This document shows positions 1 to 8,106 of a stretch of 64,000 nt of DNA, piece after piece; the first letter of the stretch is position 1; every line of letters starts with the position of its first letter. The notes beneath the pieces are model-generated. The model was not told the origin of the DNA and did no database searches. It saw nothing but the letters and a program-made list of their open reading frames with translations. The stretch is from Burkholderiales bacterium. GTDB lineage: Bacteria; Pseudomonadota; Gammaproteobacteria; Burkholderiales; Casimicrobiaceae. Where the stretch lies: NCBI GenBank assembly GCA_016790165.1, contig JAEUPL010000033.1, positions 1 through 64,000 on the forward strand, in the 5' to 3' direction. The translations under genes and the position numbers were made by a program.

Positions 1-142
1 GTGGAACAACAGCGCCGAGCGCACCGCTTGGCTGCCGTCCTTCCTGGCCTACTACAACGCCCGCAGGCCCCATTCGGCCTTGGGCCACAAGCCTCCAGCT
101 TCCCGACTCAGCGGGAAGAACCTATTGCAACTTAACACCTAA
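1..142 (+). mobile_element. Right end of an IS481-family insertion sequence (partial)
   Basis: The window opens inside an insertion sequence. The transposase reading frame runs to a TAA at 140-142, and the last 20-30 bases before it resemble the terminal inverted repeat seen in IS481-type elements, where the transposase stop lies in or next to the repeat. The left end, the catalytic part and any target duplication lie outside the window. The element ends at about 137-142, immediately beside the broken chelatase gene on the other strand. Confidence 0.75.
2..142 (+). CDS. IS481-family transposase, C-terminal fragment
   Basis: Only the last 46 codons are present. They read WNNSAERTAW...YYNARRPHSALG...NLLQLNT, the usual C-terminal signature of IS481-type DDE transposases (a YNxxRPHxALG block followed by a short NLL.LNT tail). 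The catalytic DDE residues lie upstream of the window. The frame overlaps the stop of the minus-strand CobN-like gene by 21 bases. That overlap arises because the chelatase frame reads into the element's end, so it is not a designed gene overlap. It is partial because of the window edge, not because of decay visible here. Confidence 0.8.
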   Translation, partial: WNNSAERTAWLPSFLAYYNARRPHSALGHKPPASRLSGKNLLQLNT

Positions 143-3109
143 CTCGGCGACGGGGATCACGGCCATTCCCGTCACCCGGCCGCCTTCATCCCACGTTGGT
201 TTGACGCCCATCGCGTACAGGATTTGCGCCTCCAGCATGCCGAGGTGACGCATGGTCTCGGTACTCCACATGGTGAAGGCGAGTTTTTCGGGGAATTTGC
301 CGTGCGTCGCCTGATAGGTGGTGATGAGCTGTTGCACGGCTTGCTTGCCCGCCTCGTACGCGGCCTTGGTGGGCACACGGCCGGGGTCGAAGCCGTACAT
401 GTTGCGCCCGGTGTGCAGCGCGTCGGGGTTACGGATCGGGTCGCCCCCGTACGACGGGTCGATCCAGCGCGCGGAGAGACCCTTGCTCACGCCCTCCACC
501 TCCCACGCTGCGCGCAACGCGATGGCGAATTCGCGCCCACGCTGTGCCAGTTTCTTCAGCTGCGGATCGGTCAATTCGTCCAGTGGTTTGTCGGCAAACA
601 CGTAGTCTTCGACGAAGCGGTACGGTTTGGTCTGCTGCAGCTGCTTGTAATCGCCCTTGAATGCCGCTTTGGCGTTCTTGACGCCGGTCTTTTCGTAGAG
701 CGGCTGGCCGAGCATCTGCATCACGTTGCTGATCTGGTGCGCGCGTTCGGCGTCTTTGCCGAGCGTGTGCAGGCCCAGTGGCTGCATCGCCGCGCCGAGG
801 TCTTCGAGGTAGTCCTCAATGTCGCGCAAGAACTTGTCGAAGTCGCGCTCGAGATCGGCGACCTTCCACTTGAGGTCTTTGTGAATATTCATCTTCACCG
901 CCTGCTCGATGATGAGCTTGCGGTTGTTGTCTTTGACCAGCCCGCTGTCGAGGGACTGGTACTCGCGGATCTGGTCATTGATCTTGACGAAGTCGTCCGA
1001 CAGCCCGGCGGGCGCAAACGCGGGCGTCTGGTGACTCACGATGACGCCGCGCCCGCGTCGCTTGACGTGAATGGCCTCGCCGATGTTGTCCACGATGTAG
1101 GGGTAGATGATCGGCGTATTGCCGACCAGAATGTTCGGGTCGTCGTAGGCCCAGAGGCCACGCTCCTTGCCCGGCGTCCATTCCTGCGTGCCGTGCGTGC
1201 CGAAGTGCACGATGGCGTTGGCCTTGAACTGCGCTCGCGTCCACAGATACGTTGCCATGTAGAAGTGATTGAGCGGCACCTTGGTGTCGTGAAACATCTT
1301 CTTTTCGTCTTTTTCGCTGGCGGCGCTTTCGCTGCGCATCGGTTGCGGCATGATCACCAGCTTGCCGAGCTTCATGCGCGGAATGACAAAGCCCGTGACA
1401 CCGTCTTTCTTGGCGATCCAGTAACTTTTCTCGGCGGGGCCCCAGAACTTGTCCGTCGCCGCGCGGATCGGCGCGGGCAGGGTCGCAAACCAACGCTGGT
1501 AGTCCACCAATGGCATGAAGTCCCAATGCGCGGTCTTCATGAGTTCGGGCAAGGTGCCGGGCCGGTAGGCCGGACGCAGCATCTGCCCGACCGCAGCGAT
1601 CACCGCTGCCTCGTTCGTTTCATCGAACGCGTAGCCTTCCGCACGCAATCGAGCGACGAGGTATTCCAGCGAACGCGGGACGTTGAGATTCGACGCGCCC
1701 TGATTTTTCTCGCCGGGCGGGTGGTTCCAGAAAAAGAGCGCAACCTGCTTGTCCGTATTCGCGGCCGTTTGCAGACGTGCCAGATTCACCGCCTTGCCGA
1801 CGAGCAAATTCATCTGCTCCGGCATCGGCGTGAGCTCGCCGCCTTCGTTGGCGGTCAGCACCACCGGGTCCTGCAGCCCGATGTATTCGGCGTTGGTGAG
1901 CGAGAACGGCAGGTAGAAGCTGCTGACGCCAACGTTGTCCTTGTAATACTCGGCACGCGTGCCCGTGCGGTAGGAGAGCACGTTGATCACCGGCACGCCC
2001 ATCGCCTTGTGCCACGCCTTGCGCGCCTCGGGGTCGACGCCGAGAAACGTGTTGACCATGAGCACCTGCGGCAGCACCTTGCCGCGGTACGTGATGAGCG
2101 GTTCGTCCACCGCGACGGCGGCGACTTCTTTGGGGTTCGGGAACTGGGTGCCGGCGCTCAGTAGATCCTCTTCGGTCGCCGTCGCCGCTTCGGTCGCAGC
2201 GGGACGCCCGCCGCCCCCGCCACGCGGCGGTCGCCCGGCCGCGGCGACGGCGGCGGTGGCCGTCTGTCCGGCAGTGGCCGCGCCTGCGCCCGCCCAGACG
2301 GGGCGTCCGCCCGTCGCGCCCTGCGTCGCGCTCGCAGCGACCGTCGGCGGCCCGCCCGCGCTGGCCTCCCGCGTCGCGCGCGCGGTGCGCGAGCCACGGT
2401 AGAACATCAACGGAAACGCACCCGCCTGTTCGATGGCCTGCACGGTTTCGTCGAGCATGCGTTGCTGGCCGTCGGAGATGTAGCTCGATGACATTTCGAC
2501 ACCGATGATCGGCGCGGCGACCCATGACCGCCCCGTCTTTGCGTCCCACCAAGTGAGGTAATCCGCGAGTTTGTCGAAGACGAGCTTGTCGTACGCCGGG
2601 TGGTAGATGCCGCCGTTGGGCAACGCCATCGGCGGCTCGATGGACGCGGTGTCCTTGTTGTTGATGATCGCACTCAGGTACTGAAACAGCCGCTCATGGT
2701 TGATGCGCGTGCCGCCGACGTAATAGTCGAACACGCGCTGCGCCTGCGCCTTGTCCATGGCGATGGCACGCATGCGCACCGGCGGGCTCATGACGTTGAT
2801 GCTCGTGGTGGGCAATGCCTTTTCGCGCAGCCATTTGCCGGCCACGCGTTCGATCTGCGCGCTGTCGTCGCTGCGCGGCGCATCGAAGAGCACCATGCGT
2901 GCACCATCGAGCACGCGCTTCGCGCCCGCCTCGCCCTCGGCATCGACTTGCGTCCACGCCAACTCGATGCCGTGCGATTTCGCCACCGTCTCCATGAGCT
3001 TGAACTTGCGCTCCAGCACAAACTTGGTCGACAGAATCGCGACCTTGTCGGCCGCCACGGCAGGCAGACTGATGAGCGCAATGAGCAGGGTGGCGATCCA
3101 GTGTTTCAT
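122..3109 (-). CDS. Secreted CobN/BchH-like chelatase, 3' end lost at an IS481 boundary
   Basis: Homologue of the large subunit of cobalto-/magnesium chelatases (CobN/BchH/ChlH), which handle metal in tetrapyrroles. The block around residues 630-670 (HFGTHGTQEW.PGKERG) is the family signature. I chose the ATG at 3109 because it opens a typical signal peptide (MKHWIATLLIALISLPAVAA), so the protein is probably periplasmic; biosynthetic CobN is cytosolic. Residues about 236-320 are an Ala/Gly/Thr-rich low-complexity insertion. The product has 995 residues against roughly 1200-1300 in the family. It ends in VAELG followed by VKLQ and a stop that come from the IS end; family members normally continue with a long conserved segment after ELG. 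The copy is therefore truncated and likely inactive. It lies 120 bases downstream of a TonB receptor and in line with copper chaperone genes. A haem or other metallo-tetrapyrrole substrate is inference. Confidence 0.8.
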   Translation of the reverse strand: MKHWIATLLIALISLPAVAADKVAILSTKFVLERKFKLMETVAKSHGIELAWTQVDAEGEAGAKRVLDGARMVLFDAPRSDDSAQIERVAGKWLREKALPTTSINVMSPPVRMRAIAMDKAQAQRVFDYYVGGTRINHERLFQYLSAIINNKDTASIEPPMALPNGGIYHPAYDKLVFDKLADYLTWWDAKTGRSWVAAPIIGVEMSSSYISDGQQRMLDETVQAIEQAGAFPLMFYRGSRTARATREASAGGPPTVAASATQGATGGRPVWAGAGAATAGQTATAAVAAAGRPPRGGGGGRPAATEAATATEEDLLSAGTQFPNPKEVAAVAVDEPLITYRGKVLPQVLMVNTFLGVDPEARKAWHKAMGVPVINVLSYRTGTRAEYYKDNVGVSSFYLPFSLTNAEYIGLQDPVVLTANEGGELTPMPEQMNLLVGKAVNLARLQTAANTDKQVALFFWNHPPGEKNQGASNLNVPRSLEYLVARLRAEGYAFDETNEAAVIAAVGQMLRPAYRPGTLPELMKTAHWDFMPLVDYQRWFATLPAPIRAATDKFWGPAEKSYWIAKKDGVTGFVIPRMKLGKLVIMPQPMRSESAASEKDEKKMFHDTKVPLNHFYMATYLWTRAQFKANAIVHFGTHGTQEWTPGKERGLWAYDDPNILVGNTPIIYPYIVDNIGEAIHVKRRGRGVIVSHQTPAFAPAGLSDDFVKINDQIREYQSLDSGLVKDNNRKLIIEQAVKMNIHKDLKWKVADLERDFDKFLRDIEDYLEDLGAAMQPLGLHTLGKDAERAHQISNVMQMLGQPLYEKTGVKNAKAAFKGDYKQLQQTKPYRFVEDYVFADKPLDELTDPQLKKLAQRGREFAIALRAAWEVEGVSKGLSARWIDPSYGGDPIRNPDALHTGRNMYGFDPGRVPTKAAYEAGKQAVQQLITTYQATHGKFPEKLAFTMWSTETMRHLGMLEAQILYAMGVKPTWDEGGRVTGMAVIPVAELGVKLQ

Positions 3110-3229
3110 GGTGTTTGGTCTCATGAGTGGCCGCTTTCGTAGGGTGGGCAGGCCTCTACCCACCGGGACGTTGCGGGGCCGATGTGGTGGGCACGGGGTG
3201 CCCACCCAACGACTTGTGTTTACGCTGAC

Positions 3230-5542
3230 TTAAAACCGCAACGAAATCCCCGCGCGCCAGACGCGGCCCTGATCGACGGTGATCGACATGTCTTCGCTGT
3301 TGTACTTGCCGTCGTACTGGAAGTTCGTGGCGTAACTCTGGCTGTCGTTGGAGCCGCGCGCGATGCTGTAGTAGCGCTTGGCGAATACGTTGTCGACGCG
3401 AACGAAGGCATTGAGCGTCGCGCCTTTGAGCCACGAGACTTTGCGCGTGTAGTCAGCCGTGAGGTTGAACAAGGTGCGGCCCGGCCACTTGTTGATGTTC
3501 ACTTCATCGGCCCACGCCGTGGAGCGGTAGTCGATCTCTGGAGAAATCTTTAACGTCTCGTGCGCTTTCCATGTGGCGCGCAGATTCAGGCTGTGCGGCG
3601 GGGTGCGCGGCACGGCGTTGCCGGTGTTGTTGTAGCTGACGAGTTGGTAGCAGTTGTTCCAGTTGATGGTGGTCTTGCAGTTTCCAGTGCCGACCAGAAC
3701 GCCGCGTGGGTTGCCTAGCGAGAGGTTGTAGTTGTCGTAGCGCGTGAAGTAGGCGTCGAGGTAGGTGTAGGCCATCTCCCAGGCAAGCGCTTTGTTCACC
3801 GCGCCGCCAAGCGAGAGCTCCACGCCGCGTGAGCGCGCGCCGCCGATGTTCTCGTAGCGCCCGATGTTGCTGCTGTTGGAGTTGCCGTATTGCCCGCTGG
3901 TGTCGAGGATGAAGTCCTTGCGGTCAATGAGGAACACCGTGCCGTGCACATGGGCATCTTGCCCCATGAGCTTGAAGCGGTGGCGCGCGCCGAGTTCGTA
4001 GTTGATCGCCTGCTCGGGCTTGAGGTTGGGGTTGTTGGCAACGCTGCTGGTCGGGCTGATGCTACCGCGATAGAGTTGATCGACGGTCGGGGCGCGAAAG
4101 CCGGAGGAGACGTTGCCAAACGCGTAGGTGCCCGGCGCAATCGTCCAGTTTGCGCCGACGCGGAAACTCGTGCTGTTGAACGCTTTGCTTTCGTTCAAGG
4201 CGACGTTGCCGTTTCCGCTGACGGGCTTGGCGCTGTAGTCGAGCTTGATGTGGTCGTAGCGCAGGTTGCCGGTGAGCGTCCAGTCCTTGACGGGGCTCCA
4301 CTTCGCTTCGGCGTAAATGGCTTCGACGCCTTCTTTGGTGACGTCGTCGCCGAAGATGGTGCCCGCGACGGTGGTGGCACCCGTCGGGCTGTTGCGGAAA
4401 CTGGTGAGCGCGCTGGTGAGGTTCAGGTACTCGTTGCGGCGGAATTCGCCGCCGAGCATGAATGCCGTGTTGCCAAGACTGGTGCGAATTTCACTTTTCG
4501 CGCCACGCTGCGTCTGGTAGTAGTCATTGAGCGTGGTGTACGCGTCGGAGGCGGTGACGGCAGCACCGGTCGCACTGAACCGCTGCGGCGACGACCAGAA
4601 TTTGGTCGTGTCGGTGAACTGGTATGCGAGCGCAAGCAGATTGGTTTTGTCGGAGAGATCGTTGGAGTAGGTGGCGTTGATGCGCTCAAGGCTCACGTCG
4701 TAGTGCCGTGAGAAGTCGCGTCCGAGCGTGCCCTGCGGGTCTTTTTCGGCGGCGGTGACGCCGGTGACGGTGCCGTGTTTATCACGGAATCGGTCTTCCT
4801 TTTCGAAGCCGAGCGTGAGGTCAGAACTCGGCGTAATGTTCCAGCGCAGATTGCCAGTCAGCGCGTCCATGCTGTAGTTCGACTGGAAGTGATAGTCATC
4901 CGCACCGCGTCGTGTGAACTGCACATGTCCCGAGAAAGTGTCATTGGCGAAGCCCGCGCGCGCTAGGTAGCGCTCGTAGCCGTAACTGCCCTGATCGGCC
5001 TCGACGGTGAAGCCCTTGTACTTCGCGCCGCGCTTGGTAGTGATGATGACTGCGCCGGAGAGCCCGTCGTCGCCAAAGAGGTACGACGCGCCGCCCTTGA
5101 TGAGTTTGATCGACTCAATGTTGTCGAGATCAATGTTCACGCGACCCGTGCGCTCGAACACCGGCACGCCGTCGATGACGATGGCCACGCCGGGTTTTTC
5201 GCCCATGTAGCGCTGATTCTCGATGCCGCGAAACTTGATCTTGATGTCATCGCCGCCTGCGGAATCGACCGTCATGCCGGGAATCGCGCGCAGCGCTTGC
5301 AGCAGGTTGTCAACGTGCTGGCCCTCCACATTGCGCCCGGAGAGATTGACCACGCTCGATGGTTCACGTGAACCATCGCCAAAGCGGTCGTCGATGGCGG
5401 AGCCGGTGATGGTGATGGCTTCGATGCGTTTGGGTTCGTTCGCGTTGGGGGCCTGCGCGTGCACGGTGGCGGCCAGCGCGGCTGCGATAGCGAAAGCAAT
5501 ACGCGTGGGGCGCAGCACAAGTGGTGGGGCAGTCTTGTTCAT
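3230..5542 (-). CDS. TonB-dependent outer-membrane receptor
   Basis: A 770-residue outer-membrane receptor for energy-dependent uptake of a metal complex or other scarce ligand. Residues 1-29 are a signal peptide ending VHA. A plug domain follows at about residues 45-165, with the usual features (NLLQALRAIPGM, IVIDGVPV, IESIKLIKGGASYLFGDDGLSGAV). The rest alternates as a beta-barrel and ends in a C-terminal aromatic, SLRF. The ligand cannot be read from sequence. The neighbours (a secreted CobN-like chelatase downstream; PCuAC, SCO and a DUF2946-like protein upstream) suggest a tetrapyrrole, a metallophore or copper. About 50 bases separate it from the PCuAC gene, so co-transcription is likely. 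Confidence 0.9.
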   Translation of the reverse strand: MNKTAPPLVLRPTRIAFAIAAALAATVHAQAPNANEPKRIEAITITGSAIDDRFGDGSREPSSVVNLSGRNVEGQHVDNLLQALRAIPGMTVDSAGGDDIKIKFRGIENQRYMGEKPGVAIVIDGVPVFERTGRVNIDLDNIESIKLIKGGASYLFGDDGLSGAVIITTKRGAKYKGFTVEADQGSYGYERYLARAGFANDTFSGHVQFTRRGADDYHFQSNYSMDALTGNLRWNITPSSDLTLGFEKEDRFRDKHGTVTGVTAAEKDPQGTLGRDFSRHYDVSLERINATYSNDLSDKTNLLALAYQFTDTTKFWSSPQRFSATGAAVTASDAYTTLNDYYQTQRGAKSEIRTSLGNTAFMLGGEFRRNEYLNLTSALTSFRNSPTGATTVAGTIFGDDVTKEGVEAIYAEAKWSPVKDWTLTGNLRYDHIKLDYSAKPVSGNGNVALNESKAFNSTSFRVGANWTIAPGTYAFGNVSSGFRAPTVDQLYRGSISPTSSVANNPNLKPEQAINYELGARHRFKLMGQDAHVHGTVFLIDRKDFILDTSGQYGNSNSSNIGRYENIGGARSRGVELSLGGAVNKALAWEMAYTYLDAYFTRYDNYNLSLGNPRGVLVGTGNCKTTINWNNCYQLVSYNNTGNAVPRTPPHSLNLRATWKAHETLKISPEIDYRSTAWADEVNINKWPGRTLFNLTADYTRKVSWLKGATLNAFVRVDNVFAKRYYSIARGSNDSQSYATNFQYDGKYNSEDMSITVDQGRVWRAGISLRF

Positions 5543-5592
5543 GATGGTGTAGAGGGGTTGATTCGCAGAGATTTCGGTGCGCCGCGTTCGGG

Positions 5593-6075
5593 TTAGTGCT
5601 TGTGCTCGCCATGGCCGCTGGCTTTGCCGGGCATTGCATTGAGCGGTCGCGCGGGCGCCTTGATCTCCATGGTGTGCTTCTTGTTGTCGAGGCCGACGAA
5701 TTCGAGGGTGATCGGCACGGTGTCGCCGTCCTTCACTTGCTGCTTCAAGTCCATCAGCATCACGTGATAGCTGCCCGGTTTGAGCGCGAGCGTCTGCCCG
5801 GCGGGAATTTCAATGCCGGGAATCTGGCGCATCTTCATCATGCCGTTTTCCATGGCCATTTCGTGAATCTCCACGACGCCAGCGACCGGCGACTTGCCGG
5901 CGACCAAACGCATGCTTTGCTCTGCCTTGAGCTGCATGAAAGCGCCCGTGGCTTTTTGTTGCGGCACGGTGGCGCGTACCCAGGGCTCAGTCACCGTGAC
6001 CTGCGCGGCGGCGCTGGCGCCAAGGAGCACTGAAACGAGCAGACCAAACGAACGAGAAGTGCGAAGTGAATACAT
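5593..6075 (-). CDS. Periplasmic copper chaperone PCuAC family
   Basis: A 160-residue exported protein with a signal peptide (about residues 1-24). It has the exact copper-binding spacing of the PCuAC family: His71, ten residues, Met82, twenty-one residues, His104, x, Met106. Such proteins bind Cu(I) in the periplasm and pass it to cytochrome oxidase CuA or CuB, often together with SCO proteins. A SCO gene lies directly upstream in the same direction (77 bases away), which supports this role. The C-terminus GHGEHKH is His-rich and may add a second, weaker metal site. Confidence 0.93.
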   Translation of the reverse strand: MYSLRTSRSFGLLVSVLLGASAAAQVTVTEPWVRATVPQQKATGAFMQLKAEQSMRLVAGKSPVAGVVEIHEMAMENGMMKMRQIPGIEIPAGQTLALKPGSYHVMLMDLKQQVKDGDTVPITLEFVGLDNKKHTMEIKAPARPLNAMPGKASGHGEHKH

Positions 6076-6152
6076 GAGGAGTCCTTTCTATTGAGACCGA
6101 AAACTGGGGTGTGGGTGGCGGTATCGGGTGAATACGAGTGGTTGGCGCCGTG

Positions 6153-6761
6153 TTATCGCTCGCGCAGCAGCAGACGCACGTCGTCAGCCACATCGGCCGC
6201 GGATGCACTGTGGGAGGCGACCAGCCGCAGGCGGCCCGCTGGATCGAAGAGGTACGACGCCGCGGTGTGGTCCATCGTGTAGCTCGATCCGGTGGGCACT
6301 TTGGCGTAGTGCACGCGGAATTCGTCGGCGGTCTTGCGGGTTACGTCTGGCGTGGCGTACAGCGCGACGAAACCTGGATCAAATGCCCGCATGTACTCGC
6401 GCAAGATCGCGGCGGTATCGCGTTCCGGGTCGACGGTCACGAAGATGGGCTGAAAGCGCTCACCATCGCTGCCGAGCAGACGCTTGATTTCGACCGCACG
6501 GGTGAGCGCGGTGGGGCATACATCGGGACACTGCACGAATCCGAAAAACAGCAGAACGACTTTGCCGCGAAAGTCGGCGAGCGTGCGTTCCCCGCCGTCA
6601 ACGGCTTGCAGTCGGAAGTCTTTGCCGTACGGTACGCCGGTCACATCCGCAGCGTGAAAGCGCACTGCTTGCCTGGCTGAATCGCAGCCAACCATCGCGG
6701 CGGAAAAAAAGAGGGCAATCAGAAGCAGGAATGGGCTGACGCGCGTTGGTGCGAGGTGCAT
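6153..6761 (-). CDS. SCO1/SenC-type copper chaperone lipoprotein
   Basis: A 202-residue thioredoxin-fold protein of the SCO1/SenC/PrrC family, which helps assemble copper sites of cytochrome oxidase. I chose the ATG at 6761 because it gives a lipoprotein signal with lipobox Cys26 (AAMVGC). The copper motif CPDVC is at Cys78/Cys82 and the distal ligand His165 lies in TMDHTAASY, so all three Cu ligands are present. It sits between the PCuAC gene and a DUF2946-like gene on the same strand. An upstream extension of the frame to 6914 lacks a signal and is unlikely to be translated. Confidence 0.93.
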   Translation of the reverse strand: MHLAPTRVSPFLLLIALFFSAAMVGCDSARQAVRFHAADVTGVPYGKDFRLQAVDGGERTLADFRGKVVLLFFGFVQCPDVCPTALTRAVEIKRLLGSDGERFQPIFVTVDPERDTAAILREYMRAFDPGFVALYATPDVTRKTADEFRVHYAKVPTGSSYTMDHTAASYLFDPAGRLRLVASHSASAADVADDVRLLLRER

Positions 6762-6930
6762 GCGGGGTCGGAAGTCTGTCGTTGGACACTGGCAACTCGC
6801 GCAACATCGCGATCCGGAGTCGTGGACGGACGCACACAAGGGTGCGTTCCGGGTCTCGACCGGGCGTTGAAAGCGGGAGTGGCCTGAGGGAAGCGTCAGT
6901 GCGCGATCGCACACCGACGCGGTGCGGCGA

Positions 6931-7353
6931 TTAGCCGATCAGGGGTGGCGCACGCGAGCGCGTTGGAGCCCAGGCGTGGCTGGGACGGGGGGCATCGTAG
7001 AACCGGTCGGGATAGGTGGCTGCCGGGCGTCGCAACGGAAGTGGCGCATTGGCTGCGGGTTCCGGCAACACGACGCTCGTCGCCTGCAGTTGGCAATACG
7101 GGCAGTGCGCCGCGTTCGCCTGCTCCGGGGCATTCGACTCCGGGCTACCGGTTGCGTCGCCACTCGTGGTGACTGGCGTGCCGGAGGCGTCGATCGCGAC
7201 ACGTTTAGTGCCTTGACCGGAGCACAACTCGACCCACATGACCGGCGAACTGCGACCGAGGGCGTTCGCCATCGACGGCGCCAGCGCAGCAAACAACATC
7301 ACCAGCGCGGAGAGGCTGGCGATCAGGCGTTGAGTCATGCGGCGGCGCAACAT
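6931..7353 (-). CDS. DUF2946-like exported protein with CxxC motif
   Basis: A small exported protein of about 140 residues with an N-terminal hydrophobic segment (RLIASLSALVMLFAALAPSMANA), a short conserved part (MWVELCSGQG) and a central HCPYC motif. This matches the layout of DUF2946 proteins, which commonly sit beside SCO, PCuAC and TonB-receptor genes and are suspected to act in copper handling. The function is not established. Starts at 7353, 7338 or the upstream 7434 are possible; 7353 is used because it places the hydrophobic segment near the N-terminus. It is probably the first gene of the minus-strand set and is divergent from iscR. Confidence 0.6.
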   Translation of the reverse strand: MLRRRMTQRLIASLSALVMLFAALAPSMANALGRSSPVMWVELCSGQGTKRVAIDASGTPVTTSGDATGSPESNAPEQANAAHCPYCQLQATSVVLPEPAANAPLPLRRPAATYPDRFYDAPRPSHAWAPTRSRAPPLIG

Positions 7354-7469
7354 AGTGGCGAATTCTAGCGCCGGGGAGCCCAGACGTTCAGCTGATTGCC
7401 TGATTTTGGTCAACGGATTGCGCATCGCCCGCACACAAAATTAGCCGACAAAGTTGCTCAGTTATTTAC

Positions 7470-7498
7470 TTGACAAAAATGATCGGGTATGAAATAAT
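7470..7498 (+). promoter_or_regulatory. Sigma-70 promoter of the isc operon
   Basis: A perfect -35 TTGACA at 7470-7475, a 17-base spacer, and a -10 AATAAT (five of six matches) at 7493-7498. It lies about 75 bases upstream of the iscR start in AT-rich sequence that stands out from its surroundings. The -10 overlaps the IscR-type operator, as expected for autorepression. Confidence 0.8.
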
Positions 7499-7519
7499 CC
7501 GACTAAATCAATCAAGTTT
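7495..7519 (+). promoter_or_regulatory. IscR type 1 operator (predicted)
   Basis: The 25 bases fit the IscR type 1 consensus (ATASYYGACTRWWWYAGTCRRSTAT) at about 20 positions, including the CCGACT half, the AT-rich centre and the TCAAG half. In relatives, [2Fe-2S]-IscR binds such sites to repress its own operon. The overlap with the -10 is consistent with repression. Confidence 0.7.
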
Positions 7520-7571
7520 GTGCGGGTAGACGCCTCACGACCTGATGCCCTCACCTGGAGCTCCTCGCGTC

Positions 7572-8051
7572 ATGAAACTTACCACCAAGGGCCGTTTTGC
7601 CGTGACCGCCATGATCGATGTGGCGCTGCACAATCATGAAGGGCCGGTCACGCTGGCCGAAGTGTCGGAGCGGCAGAAAATTTCACTGTCTTATCTTGAG
7701 CAGTTGTTCGGCAAACTGCGCCGGCACGGGCTGGTGGAAAGCGTGCGTGGCCCGGGTGGTGGCTACAACCTGGCCAAGCCGCCGTCGACGATGAGCGTTT
7801 CGGACATCATCCTCGCGGTGGACGAGCCGATCGACACCACCAATTGCGGTGGTGAACGAAATTGCAACGACGACGGCAGCGTCTGCCTCACGCATCACCT
7901 GTGGTCGAGCCTCAACGCGCACATCTTCACCTACCTGCAGGGCGTGAGTCTCGCGTCGCTGGTGGACGATGCGCGGGAACGCAAGAACCCCTCGATCCAC
8001 GTCGTCAAAGACCTGCGCAAAACCAACAACGTACCGAGCCTGTTGGCGTGA
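7572..8051 (+). CDS. iscR: Fe-S cluster regulator IscR
   Basis: A 159-residue Rrf2-family winged-helix repressor that senses Fe-S status and controls the isc operon. The start at 7572 gives the standard [12 protein letters not shown]-terminus; an upstream in-frame ATG at 7545 would only add nine residues. The DNA-binding part covers residues 1-80. The cluster ligands Cys92, Cys98, Cys105 and His108 are present; the second Cys spacing is one residue longer than in E. coli IscR. It heads the isc cluster and has its own operator at the promoter. Confidence 0.96.
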   Translation: MKLTTKGRFAVTAMIDVALHNHEGPVTLAEVSERQKISLSYLEQLFGKLRRHGLVESVRGPGGGYNLAKPPSTMSVSDIILAVDEPIDTTNCGGERNCNDDGSVCLTHHLWSSLNAHIFTYLQGVSLASLVDDARERKNPSIHVVKDLRKTNNVPSLLA

Positions 8052-8066
8052 CGTTGTCGCCCGATT

Positions 8067-8094
8067 TTCGTCACTCGTCTTTCGTCATTCGTCC
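8067..8094 (-). repeat. Heptad repeat arm, four TTCGTCN units (iscR-iscS gap)
   Basis: Four consecutive 7-base units (TTCGTCA, CTCGTCT, TTCGTCA, TTCGTCC) fill most of the short gap between iscR and iscS. This is the complement of the GACGAAN arm found at several other intergenic sites in the window. No facing partner was found nearby, so this is a single arm. Confidence 0.75.
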
Positions 8095-8106
8095 TGGCAG
8101 CAGAAC

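Noticed and set aside
224-2164. A 646-residue plus-strand open frame opposite the CobN-like gene
   Set aside because: It is a shadow of a high-GC coding gene; its sequence is His/Arg/Val-rich with no known motif, while the opposite strand has clear chelatase motifs.
5543-5592. Cobalamin riboswitch ahead of the TonB receptor and CobN-like genes
   Set aside because: The gap is only 50 bases and shows no B12-box.
8067-8094. CRISPR-like array from the TTCGTCN tracts
   Set aside because: The period is 7 bases with no spacers; no cas genes are present.
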